Counted from the first letter of the stretch, positions 1 to 6,435 are shown. The stretch: DNA of 6,939 bases from Alphaproteobacteria bacterium (GCA_017964865.1 JAGCRE010000047.1:1-6939); one strand, 5' to 3'. Numbers and translations: made by a program. The notes: generated from the letters alone by a model not told the origin.

Positions 1-923
1 CGGCGTGGTCTAATTCATTGTTTGAAGACAATGCGGAATATGGTTTTGGTATGCGTCTTGCAATAAATCAAAAACGCGAAGCGTTGAAAAATGTCTTGGG
101 CGAATTAAAGATTCCAAATGTCGAAGAATTGTTTGACGAACCCGATATTGATAAACAACGTGAAATCAAAGGTGAATTGCAAAAGCGTTTGGCAAAATTA
201 AAAAATCCGCGTGCACGGGTGGCGGAAAGTATGCTTGACGCAATCGTTGATAAATCGGTATGGATAATTGGTGGCGACGGTTGGGCATATGATATTGGCT
301 ATGGCGGATTAGACCATATTTTACACAGTGGGGAAAATGTAAATATATTGGTTCTGGATACCGAAGGGTATTCAAACACCGGGGGCCAACAGTCAAAATC
401 AACACCGTTTGGTGCATCAATGAAGTTTGCCATTGGTGGAAAAAATCACGCGAAAAAAGATTTGGGTTTAATCGCCATGATGTCGGGTGCATATGTTGCA
501 CAAATCGCAATCGGTGCGAACCAGCCCCAGGCAATGCGTGCATTTTGCGAGGCCGCATCGTTTAACGGCCCGTCGATAATATTGGCCTATGCACCATGTA
601 TTGCACATGGGTTTAATCTGGAAAATGGGGTCGAACACCAGCAGATGTTGGTGAACACCGGGGCGTGGCCATTGTATCGTTTTGATCCGCGATTGGCTGT
701 TGACGGTCATTCACCATTGACCATGGATTCTTCGGTTGATAACCCAATACCGTTGGAAGAATTTATCAAGACCGAAAGTCGTTTTGCCGCTGCACGTGCG
801 GTAAATCCAGACTTTGATAAATTGGTAAAAACAGCCAAAGTGAATAACCGCTATAAAGATGAGTTGAAAAAATATATATCGAACTTTATAGTGCAAAAGA
901 ATAAAGAAAATGGCGAAGGATAA
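1..923 (+). CDS. nifJ: Pyruvate:ferredoxin (flavodoxin) oxidoreductase, C-terminal part (5' end outside window)
   Basis: This enzyme oxidatively decarboxylates pyruvate with CoA to acetyl-CoA and CO2, reducing ferredoxin or flavodoxin in the cytoplasm; it is typical of anaerobic metabolism. The reading frame is open from base 3, so the gene starts upstream; a TTG at 18 is an internal Leu, because the family motif AWSNSLFEDNAE-[YF]-GFGM reads straight across it. The 306 visible residues are about the last quarter of a roughly 1,170-1,200-residue single-chain enzyme. Visible are the thiamine diphosphate site (GDG at fragment residues 91-93 in GDGWAYDIGYGG, then YSNTGG at 123-128) and Cys199 in APCIAHG, which matches the fourth Cys ligand of the catalytic-domain 4Fe-4S cluster. 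WPLYRFDPRL is also family-typical. One oddity is DTEGYSNTGG, where I remember DTEVYSNTGG as usual. bamE follows 4 bases after the stop, so both may share a transcript. Confidence 0.96.
   Translation, partial: AWSNSLFEDNAEYGFGMRLAINQKREALKNVLGELKIPNVEELFDEPDIDKQREIKGELQKRLAKLKNPRARVAESMLDAIVDKSVWIIGGDGWAYDIGYGGLDHILHSGENVNILVLDTEGYSNTGGQQSKSTPFGASMKFAIGGKNHAKKDLGLIAMMSGAYVAQIAIGANQPQAMRAFCEAASFNGPSIILAYAPCIAHGFNLENGVEHQQMLVNTGAWPLYRFDPRLAVDGHSPLTMDSSVDNPIPLEEFIKTESRFAAARAVNPDFDKLVKTAKVNNRYKDELKKYISNFIVQKNKENGEG
915..920 (+). promoter_or_regulatory. Ribosome binding site that sets the bamE start
   Basis: GAAGGA lies inside the last codons of nifJ, 7 bases before the ATG at 928. This favours 928 over an in-frame ATG at 910, which would overlap nifJ by 14 bases and put six residues (MAKDNH) in front of an otherwise ordinary lipoprotein signal peptide. 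Confidence 0.75.
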
Positions 924-927
924 TCAT

Positions 928-1359
928 ATGAAAAAAGTAATATTGATTTTGTGCTGTGTGATTTTGTCGGCATGCACGTTCCAGACAAAACATCGTGGTT
1001 ATGTTTTTCCGTCTGATTTGGAAACAGAAGTCGCAACAATAAAAACGACGGCCCAGTTAATGGATAAAATCGGTGCACCGCAGACGAAGACATTATATGG
1101 TGACGAAGTGTGGATATACTATGGGGCCGATGAAAACTATCGCGGACCATTGCCACATACATTCACAGATAAAACGGTATTGCTGGCGTGGGTGAACGGT
1201 AATACGGTTAAAAAGATTCGGGTTCTGCACAATGATGATTTGGAAAATGTAAAAATGGCGTCGGGTGAAACAGAAATCCCAGCGGCAATCGAACTGAACG
1301 CATTGGAAGAATTGTTTAATAATATTGGACGATTCTCGCCAGCGGGACTGGGGCAATAA
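928..1359 (+). CDS. bamE: Outer membrane protein assembly factor BamE (SmpA/OmlA-family lipoprotein)
   Basis: A 143-residue lipoprotein. BamE is an accessory subunit of the Bam complex, which inserts beta-barrel proteins into the outer membrane; it is anchored by its lipid on the periplasmic side. Residues 1-15 form a short signal peptide (MKK plus a hydrophobic run) ending in the lipobox LSA-C, with Cys16 the lipidated residue. HRGYVFPSDLE (22-32) resembles the RGY start of the mature domain in alphaproteobacterial members. TAQLMDKIGAPQTKTLYGDEVWIYY (roughly 41-65) fits the family pattern of a helix, LG-x-P, then W-x-YY. NNIGRFSPAG near the end resembles the conserved NxGRF tail of this subgroup. 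It sits directly behind nifJ with its ribosome binding site inside that gene. No promoter was found between them, so co-transcription is likely. No terminator is evident downstream. The family call rests on remembered motifs, not a search. Confidence 0.86.
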   Translation: MKKVILILCCVILSACTFQTKHRGYVFPSDLETEVATIKTTAQLMDKIGAPQTKTLYGDEVWIYYGADENYRGPLPHTFTDKTVLLAWVNGNTVKKIRVLHNDDLENVKMASGETEIPAAIELNALEELFNNIGRFSPAGLGQ

Positions 1360-1368
1360 TAAAAACAT

Positions 1369-1397
1369 TTGGAATTTGTGTTAAAAACGTGTAAAAT
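1369..1397 (+). promoter_or_regulatory. Sigma-70-type promoter for the small Cys-rich secreted protein gene
   Basis: TTGGAA (1369-1374) and TAAAAT (1392-1397) are separated by 17 bases, matching the housekeeping consensus at 4 of 6 and 5 of 6 positions. Transcription would begin near 1404, leaving a leader of about 16 bases that contains the GAGAGA ribosome binding site (1408-1413), 6 bases before the ATG at 1420. Confidence 0.6.
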
Positions 1398-1419
1398 ATA
1401 AAATTAAGAGAGAAAATAC

Positions 1420-1968
1420 ATGGCCAAGATATTTTATTCTTTGTTTTTCTGTGCGTGCGTGATGTTCGGTGGCGGTGTGGCTTTCGCTGCGGGCAATTCG
1501 TTTTCGTGTGGTGATGGTTATATCAAGGTTTCGCGTTCTAAAATTGACGGTATGGATACATGGGAATGTCAAAAGTTATGGTGTCGCGATTTGGAAACAA
1601 ATAAGCCAATGGGTTCGGGTGATCGCGCGGCCAGTGGTTATGTCGCAACAACACAACCGATAACATTAAGAGATTGGACGGATAAATCAATAACGTGTTT
1701 TGGTGACCGTAAATGGTGTGGTGGCGAAGAGCAGGGGGTATGGAACCAAGATTTGGGCGGTTATACCCGTCGTGGTGACAATTCGGTTACATATAAATCG
1801 TTCCAACGGGGCGGATGCTTTGCGTGGAGTCTTGAAAAACCCCAGTGTGGCGACGGTGAAATTGCCGTATTAAAGAACAATAAATGGGAATGTGTTTCGG
1901 AATATGTATCGCCAAATGCGGGTCGTGCGGCAACAATTCGACGCACCGGGGCGGTTCGACGGAAATAA
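1420..1968 (+). CDS. Small secreted Cys-rich protein with duplicated CGDG...WEC motif, function unknown
   Basis: A 182-residue protein that I do not recognise as a named family. Residues 1-24 form a Sec signal peptide (MAK, hydrophobic run, AFAA cleavage region). The mature part, about 158 residues, has eight cysteines (30, 50, 55, 93, 100, 133, 143, 158), an even number consistent with four disulfides in an oxidising periplasm or outside the cell. A motif occurs twice: CGDGYIKV (30-37) leading to WEC (48-50), and CGDGEIAV (143-150) leading to WEC (156-158). The two copies bracket a Trp/Gly-rich middle that includes RDWTDKS and KWC. The last 15 residues are basic (many Arg) and lack Cys. Start chosen from signal peptide and ribosome binding site. 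It has its own promoter and terminator. The large Cys-rich secreted protein lies downstream beyond carD, so the two could act in the same compartment; that link is inference. Confidence 0.85.
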   Translation: MAKIFYSLFFCACVMFGGGVAFAAGNSFSCGDGYIKVSRSKIDGMDTWECQKLWCRDLETNKPMGSGDRAASGYVATTQPITLRDWTDKSITCFGDRKWCGGEEQGVWNQDLGGYTRRGDNSVTYKSFQRGGCFAWSLEKPQCGDGEIAVLKNNKWECVSEYVSPNAGRAATIRRTGAVRRK

Positions 1969-1975
1969 TGACACA

Positions 1976-2007
1976 AAATGGCATTTGTTGAAATGCCATT
2001 TATTTTT
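1976..2007 (+). terminator. Rho-independent terminator of the small Cys-rich protein gene
   Basis: A perfect 11-bp stem, AAATGGCATTT (1976-1986) pairing with AAATGCCATTT (1991-2001), with a GTTG loop and followed by ATTTTT. It begins 8 bases after the stop codon. The stem is A/T-rich apart from its GGC/GCC core, so termination strength is uncertain. Confidence 0.8.
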
Positions 2008-2018
2008 GGCCTAAAAAT

Positions 2019-2046
2019 TTGTTTTTTTGAAATTTTATGATATAAT
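2019..2046 (+). promoter_or_regulatory. Extended -10 promoter for carD
   Basis: A perfect -10 box TATAAT (2041-2046) is preceded by TGA (2038-2040), giving the extended -10 form TGnTATAAT. The best -35 candidate is TTGTTT (2019-2024) with a 16-base spacer and only 3 of 6 matches; the extended -10 would compensate for it. Transcription would start near 2053, giving a leader of about 37 bases before carD. Confidence 0.75.
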
Positions 2047-2089
2047 CAGTCTTACAGAGAGAATGGCAACGTGTAAATGGTGATAGATT

Positions 2090-2665
2090 ATGCCAAGTAA
2101 AAAATTAGACTTTAAGACCGGTCAATATGTTGTCTATCCGACCCAGGGTGTCGGTAAATTGTTGCGTATCGAAGAACAGACAATCGCCGGGCAAAAAATA
2201 AAAATGTTGGTTATCGACTTTGATCGTAATCATATGACATTGCGTGTGCCGGTTGATCGTGCAGAAATTTCTGGCCTGCGTCCGTTGTCATCGGCAAAAA
2301 AAATGGACGAGGCTATTGCTGCCGCCAAGGGCAAGGCTGGGGCAAAACGTATGATTTGGGCAAGACGTGCACAACAATACGAAGAAAATATAAATTCGGG
2401 TGACCCAATGAAGCTGGCAGAGGTTGTTCGTGACCTGCAGCGTCGCAGTGCATCAGACACAATGACATTTTCAGCACGTCAATTATACTTGCGTGCGTTG
2501 GAACGTATGGCCCAGGAATTTGCCGTTTTGCATAAAATGGATTTAGAAGCGGCGTCTGAAAAAATCGAAGATATTTTGGGTGTGCCAAAAGAAATAGATT
2601 TGAACGCCACCGATGACGATGATGAAGACGAAGAAAACGATGATAATGACGAAGATGAAACTTGA
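2090..2665 (+). CDS. carD: CarD/CdnL-family RNA polymerase-binding transcription regulator with acidic tail
   Basis: A 191-residue protein. CarD/CdnL proteins bind the RNA polymerase beta subunit and stabilise the open complex, notably at rRNA promoters. Residues 8-68 are the N-terminal polymerase-interaction domain (GQYVVYPTQGVGKLLRIEE, then LRVPVDRAEISGLRPLSS). From about residue 85 to 165 is the helical DNA-binding domain: W90 in IWARRAQQYEENINSGD corresponds to the conserved Trp that, in studied homologues, contacts the upstream edge of the transcription bubble, followed by LAEVVRDLQRR and RQLYLRALERMAQE. The oddity is the end: residues 175-190 contain only Asp, Glu and Asn, with 14 acidic residues. 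Family members I remember end in short basic or neutral tails at about 160-175 residues. The Shine-Dalgarno match is weak (GGTGA, 2079-2083). Promoter upstream and terminator downstream suggest a single-gene transcript. Confidence 0.95.
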   Translation: MPSKKLDFKTGQYVVYPTQGVGKLLRIEEQTIAGQKIKMLVIDFDRNHMTLRVPVDRAEISGLRPLSSAKKMDEAIAAAKGKAGAKRMIWARRAQQYEENINSGDPMKLAEVVRDLQRRSASDTMTFSARQLYLRALERMAQEFAVLHKMDLEAASEKIEDILGVPKEIDLNATDDDDEDEENDDNDEDET

Positions 2666-2683
2666 CGTGGTTCGTTTATAATT

Positions 2684-2712
2684 GCACCGCCATGTGTGCG
2701 GTGTTTTTTTTT
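2684..2712 (+). terminator. Rho-independent terminator of carD
   Basis: A stem CACCGC (2685-2690) with GCGGTG (2698-2703), extendable by one G-T pair, a 7-base loop, and then nine T residues (2704-2712). It lies 18 bases after the carD stop codon, a classic intrinsic terminator form. Confidence 0.88.
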
Positions 2713-2713
2713 A

Positions 2714-2743
2714 TTGCGTTGGTTCCTTGAAAATTTGTAGAAT
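2714..2743 (+). promoter_or_regulatory. Possible promoter of the large Cys-rich protein gene
   Basis: TTGCGT (2714-2719) and TAGAAT (2738-2743) with an 18-base spacer; 3 of 6 and 5 of 6 matches to consensus. The site lies directly after the carD terminator. Transcription would begin near 2750, which argues against translation from the ATG at 2746 and for a leader of about 70 bases before the ATG at 2821. Confidence 0.45.
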
Positions 2744-2820
2744 AGATGGTGAAGGAAGATGCTAAAGCCGGGGAATGCCCGATTTTTGGGTGTTTGGCCG
2801 GGTTTGGTATCGTGGGGAAA

Positions 2821-5800
2821 ATGCAAAAATCGATAATTTTGTTATCGTTGCTGTTGTCGTTACCAGCATTTGGGGCTGGTGACGTTGAACGTGCTGCATT
2901 GGTTCCCCAGCGTGTAATACCATCGGGGGGAAGCAGTTCAACAACAAACACAACATCATTGCGTTCGATATCCCAACGTGGTGGTGACGGTGTGACGACC
3001 GGCACAACATCTGTGGCGGATCGTCGTGCATCGGGGGCCCGTAATGCGGTGTCGCGAGAAACAGCGATTGCACGCACAACGACAGCGGGTGGTAGTTCGG
3101 TGGTGCGTCAACGTAATGTTGATGAATCAAACCAACGATCGGTTGCGGTTCGTTCTGGTAATTCGACGGTGTCGGGTGGTTCAAATGTTGTCCGTGCGGG
3201 GACAACAACGGCAACGGTTATGACGGCATCTGGGACGACGGGAACCCGCAGTTCATCATCGTCATTGGTTGGGTCGATATCTGTATCCCAGAATACTCGT
3301 ATGGTTAACGCGGAAAATGTTGCGGCGGTAAAATCAAATTTTGAATCGTTGTCTGGATTAAAAGATACGTGCAAGGCATCATATTATCAATGTATGGATA
3401 ATTTTTGTAATGGTTTAAGCGAAGAAATAGGTCGTTGTTCGTGTAATAAAAACGTAAAGAATTACGAAAAGACGGAAAGTGCATTACGTGCCGCAACCCA
3501 GGAATTACAGGAAGTAGCCCAAAAGATACAGTATATTGGATTAACCCCGAATGAAATAACGACACTGTTTACCGAGACGGAGGCAGAAACGGTTCTTGGG
3601 CGTCAGGTTGATAATTCTAAAATAAAGAACGACCTGGAACGCATACGGAATATGATAGTTGATGTAAAAAGTGGATCGTCCAGTGCTGCGGTTACAGAAA
3701 ACAGTGGAATAAGTATAGATTTATCAAATCTGTTAAGTTTTAATATCGACAGTTCTGGGTTTGATATAACGGGTTTATTTGGGACGACGACGCAGAATAC
3801 ATCATCGATAAGCAACCAGCGTGGTGAAGCGTTATATAAGTCTGCGGCGGCCCGTTGCAAATCTGCGGTATTAAATGATTGTTCTGCATATGGGATTGAT
3901 GCGGCGACGATAGTAAACTCGTATGATATAGAGATAGATAAAGACTGTATGTTGTATGAGAGGAAATTAACAGATGAAAATACGGCAATGTTGTCGACGA
4001 TACGCAATGCAAAGACTGTATTGCAAAAGGCCCGATTGATGGTTGCCCAGCAAAAGAATCAGTATGATTTACGAGGATGTATATCAGCACTGGATTCATG
4101 TATGCAAGATGACTTTGTGTGTGGCACAGATTATGAAGAGTGTTTAGACCCGACAGGTAAATACATTGTTGAAGGCAAGGTAGTGTTGGGGTCAATGCCT
4201 GGTATGGCATTGGGGACATGGGGCGACAGTGGAAACGAAGCGGAGGCGTCAAGCGGACTTTACACCGTATGGAACAATAATGGTGGCAACATATGGTCAC
4301 GATCGGGGGACTATACGGTTGCGGAATATATATCAGACACAATGAGTTTAGAGAGTGCGAAGAGCCAGACAGCGACAGACATATCGACATATTTGCAGAA
4401 ACGTATGGGTTGGCATGATGATGCATCGGGTCGTAATTATGGTATGTGCGTATCTATATTGAATAAATGCCAAAAGCAAAGTTATGACGAGAAGGGCAAT
4501 TATATGGGTGCGAATACGGTGATATCCAGTTGGCTGGAAAGTGCATTCCGTAAGATTAAACAGTCGCAAGACAGGGTATTAATGAACTATGCCCAAACGT
4601 GTCTGGGCGAGGTATCGACATGTTTAACGCAGAATAATTATGGGTTGTATTCGACGACAACATCGTCTGGGTCGAATCCATCGGATATAGCGATAAAGGC
4701 GTGTTTGTCGGTAATAAACACATGTCGTTCGGTAACAATGGGGTTAAGCGATGCCGATGTTACGCCGGGTAATTTATCGGATATATACGTATGGTTGGAT
4801 GCGGGTATTGGAACGAATTACCAGTCATATTGTGAATCGACGGGTGGAACGTGGGAACCAAATACAGAAGCAACGTATGATGGATCATGTTCGTGTGCTG
4901 GTGATTTAGTGCCAGCAACAACAACGAATAATAAGTATTGTGTATGTGCGACCGCGGGCTATGTATGGAGTGAAACCGACCAGGCATGTATTGACCCGAA
5001 CGCGTCGTCATCGTCTGGTGGCTCGGGCAGTGGTTCTGGATCCAGCGGAAGCCAATCTGGGGGTGGAAACACACAGACAAATACCACTGTAACAATAACA
5101 CTGTATGCGAACGGTGGGGCGGGCACTATAAAAACCAGTTCTGGGACAACAACTATTACCAGTAGCCAGCAAACTGCGACATTTACGTGTACTGCAGGTG
5201 CAAGTGTTTCGTTGCCAACATGGGCATCATCGGTTTCGTCAAATAACCAAACAAACATTACCAAATCATCAAAACGTTTTCTTGGGTGGGCAACAAGTTC
5301 AAGTGCAACATCTCCGGGTTCAAATAGTATAACTTGTCCGCAACGGATTGGAACGTATTATGCCGTATGGGGTTCTTGCAGTTGTACAAACTGTACAAGC
5401 CAGATTACCAATAACCAGTGCGATGGAACATGTAACAGTGGTTATTCGAATAAGGAGTGTAACGCTGTTTCTGGGTGTTCGTGTTCGTCTTCGGGTGGTG
5501 TATCCCCAGCAATCAATTGTAATACGGGTTATGTAGATGTAAATGGTGAATGTCAGAGAATTCGTTCTGGGGCTATCACGTTAGATAGTAGTCGTTGGAC
5601 TTCTAGTAGTACGTCGTATCCCGCAAATACGGCTGCAACGCCAACACCGGTGTACAGTGAATATCAAACCGGGATATATAGAGATTCGAACTTTTCAAAT
5701 GCTATAACCGCACTGACAAGGCTTCCGGTAATGAATGGTTATGTGTTTCAAGGTTTCTTCGTATGTAAAACGGGTACTTGTGCAAAGACTGTTGATGAAA

Positions 5801-6435
5801 ATGGCAATTTTACGGCAGCATCAAAAGTCGCGGTAAGTGAAAATGGTGGAACGGACACATGGTACGCACATTGGGAAGCAGATAACTCATGTGGTGCAAA
5901 TCAACATATGGAGAGCAATGTATGTGTGTGCGATACAGGATATGAAATGGTTTATGGTGTAAGTGGTTCAAATTATCATGCTGGTCTTTATTGTGTTTTA
6001 CCACAGGTAAATCAATCGAGTTCTTTTGCAAGTGCTGCACCAGATATGTGTTATGTAAGCGGTGGTGTTGGTTCGTCGATACAGAATGGTTGTGGTTTCT
6101 CTGAGGGACAGGAATATCCTGATTCAAGTAATTGGAAGTTAGAATGGTCGAATAATGTTGCCTTTGGTGAAGCAGTATGCGTTGGTACAGAAGCAAGTGA
6201 TGTTTTTGGAACAATGTATACTGGTTTTGGTGGTCAAGGAACATCGTGTGTTTGTCGAATATCGGGTCAGCCCTTTTATGTGCTTGCTGGTTCTGTTGGC
6301 AGTACGGTAAGTGATTGTCAAACGTATTGTCCGTCTATGTGTGGTTGTCAAGCCAGTTGTGAAAGTCATAGTGGTCAGTGTAGTGCAATAGATCCTGGTT
6401 CATTCAGAGCGAGATTATATACAGCGGCACCTTGA
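2821..6435 (+). CDS. Giant secreted Cys-rich protein with C-x6-C motifs and InlB-like repeats, function unknown
   Basis: About 1204 residues. I recognise the type (large Cys-rich exported proteins with InlB-like units in gut alphaproteobacteria) but no assigned function. Order: signal peptide 1-19 (MQKSIILLSLLLSLPAFGA); Cys-free Ser/Thr/Gly/Arg-rich segment to about 165; Cys-containing, largely helical region about 184-640, including CKASYYQCMDNFC, a coiled-coil-like stretch near 210-235, and five C-x6-C motifs; Cys cluster about 697-723; Gly/Ser linker 728-750; InlB-like unit 757-851; Cys-rich CxxGY modules; second InlB-like unit 918-1019; very Cys-rich end from 1024. I count about 53 cysteines, all after residue 183, implying disulfides outside the cytoplasm. 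A surface or adhesion role is inference. Start at 2821 is chosen because it begins a clean signal peptide; an in-frame ATG at 2746 would add 25 residues ahead of it. The Shine-Dalgarno GGGGA (2814-2818) is only 2 bases from the ATG, so the start is not certain. Confidence 0.88.
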   Translation: MQKSIILLSLLLSLPAFGAGDVERAALVPQRVIPSGGSSSTTNTTSLRSISQRGGDGVTTGTTSVADRRASGARNAVSRETAIARTTTAGGSSVVRQRNVDESNQRSVAVRSGNSTVSGGSNVVRAGTTTATVMTASGTTGTRSSSSSLVGSISVSQNTRMVNAENVAAVKSNFESLSGLKDTCKASYYQCMDNFCNGLSEEIGRCSCNKNVKNYEKTESALRAATQELQEVAQKIQYIGLTPNEITTLFTETEAETVLGRQVDNSKIKNDLERIRNMIVDVKSGSSSAAVTENSGISIDLSNLLSFNIDSSGFDITGLFGTTTQNTSSISNQRGEALYKSAAARCKSAVLNDCSAYGIDAATIVNSYDIEIDKDCMLYERKLTDENTAMLSTIRNAKTVLQKARLMVAQQKNQYDLRGCISALDSCMQDDFVCGTDYEECLDPTGKYIVEGKVVLGSMPGMALGTWGDSGNEAEASSGLYTVWNNNGGNIWSRSGDYTVAEYISDTMSLESAKSQTATDISTYLQKRMGWHDDASGRNYGMCVSILNKCQKQSYDEKGNYMGANTVISSWLESAFRKIKQSQDRVLMNYAQTCLGEVSTCLTQNNYGLYSTTTSSGSNPSDIAIKACLSVINTCRSVTMGLSDADVTPGNLSDIYVWLDAGIGTNYQSYCESTGGTWEPNTEATYDGSCSCAGDLVPATTTNNKYCVCATAGYVWSETDQACIDPNASSSSGGSGSGSGSSGSQSGGGNTQTNTTVTITLYANGGAGTIKTSSGTTTITSSQQTATFTCTAGASVSLPTWASSVSSNNQTNITKSSKRFLGWATSSSATSPGSNSITCPQRIGTYYAVWGSCSCTNCTSQITNNQCDGTCNSGYSNKECNAVSGCSCSSSGGVSPAINCNTGYVDVNGECQRIRSGAITLDSSRWTSSSTSYPANTAATPTPVYSEYQTGIYRDSNFSNAITALTRLPVMNGYVFQGFFVCKTGTCAKTVDENGNFTAASKVAVSENGGTDTWYAHWEADNSCGANQHMESNVCVCDTGYEMVYGVSGSNYHAGLYCVLPQVNQSSSFASAAPDMCYVSGGVGSSIQNGCGFSEGQEYPDSSNWKLEWSNNVAFGEAVCVGTEASDVFGTMYTGFGGQGTSCVCRISGQPFYVLAGSVGSTVSDCQTYCPSMCGCQASCESHSGQCSAIDPGSFRARLYTAAP
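3370..4725 (+). repeat. Five dispersed C-x6-C motifs within the large Cys-rich protein
   Basis: Cys pairs with exactly six residues between them occur at 184/191 (CKASYYQC), 420/427 (CISALDSC), 543/550 (CVSILNKC), 594/601 (CLGEVSTC) and 628/635 (CLSVINTC). The last four share C-[LIV]-[SG]-x-[LIV]-x-x-C. A sixth pair, 346/354, has seven residues between. A seven-residue step places both Cys on one face of a helix, so these are probably helix-borne disulfide anchors of a recurring unit rather than metal sites; that reading is inference. Confidence 0.7.
5002..5070 (+). other. Gly/Ser low-complexity linker in the large Cys-rich protein
   Basis: Residues 728-750 are almost only Ser and Gly with single Gln and Asn residues, and contain no Cys. 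They separate the helical C-x6-C half from the beta-rich InlB-like half, as expected for a flexible interdomain linker. Confidence 0.8.
5089..5373 (+). repeat. First InlB-like beta unit in the large Cys-rich protein
   Basis: Residues 757-851 read ITLYANGGAG at the start, KRFLGWATSS in the middle and GTYYAVWG at the end. This order (strand with NGG, F-x-GW, then YYAxW) is the signature of InlB B-repeat/Flg_new-type units of bacterial surface proteins. The unit is longer than the usual 70 or so residues because of an inserted Ser/Thr-rich loop with two Cys. Confidence 0.75.
5572..5877 (+). repeat. Second, diverged InlB-like beta unit in the large Cys-rich protein
   Basis: Residues 918-1019 start AITLDSSRW and include GYVFQGFFVC and end TWYAHWE, the same order of signatures as the first unit but with F-x-GW replaced by FQGFF and a Cys pair (CKTGTC) inserted. 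The copies are too diverged for a recent duplication. Confidence 0.65.

Noticed and set aside
18..20. TTG as the start codon of the PFOR gene
   Set aside because: The conserved motif AWSNSLFEDNAE continues upstream through this codon in the same frame to the window edge, so it is an internal Leu of a truncated gene.
910..927. Upstream ATG at 910 as the bamE start
   Set aside because: It would prepend MAKDNH to a complete lipoprotein signal peptide, and the good ribosome binding site (915-920) lies after it, correctly spaced for 928.
2479..2826. Minus-strand open frame overlapping the carD end, with a long Ser run
   Set aside because: The Ser run is the complement of the Asp/Glu codons of the carD acidic tail; it spans a terminator and has no family signature.
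3740..4426. A 228-codon open frame on the minus strand inside the giant gene, rich in His, Ser and Leu
   Set aside because: It lies opposite a well-supported coding frame with signal peptide and Cys pattern. Its composition is what antisense of Thr/Ser/Gly-rich codons gives, and it has no recognisable motif.
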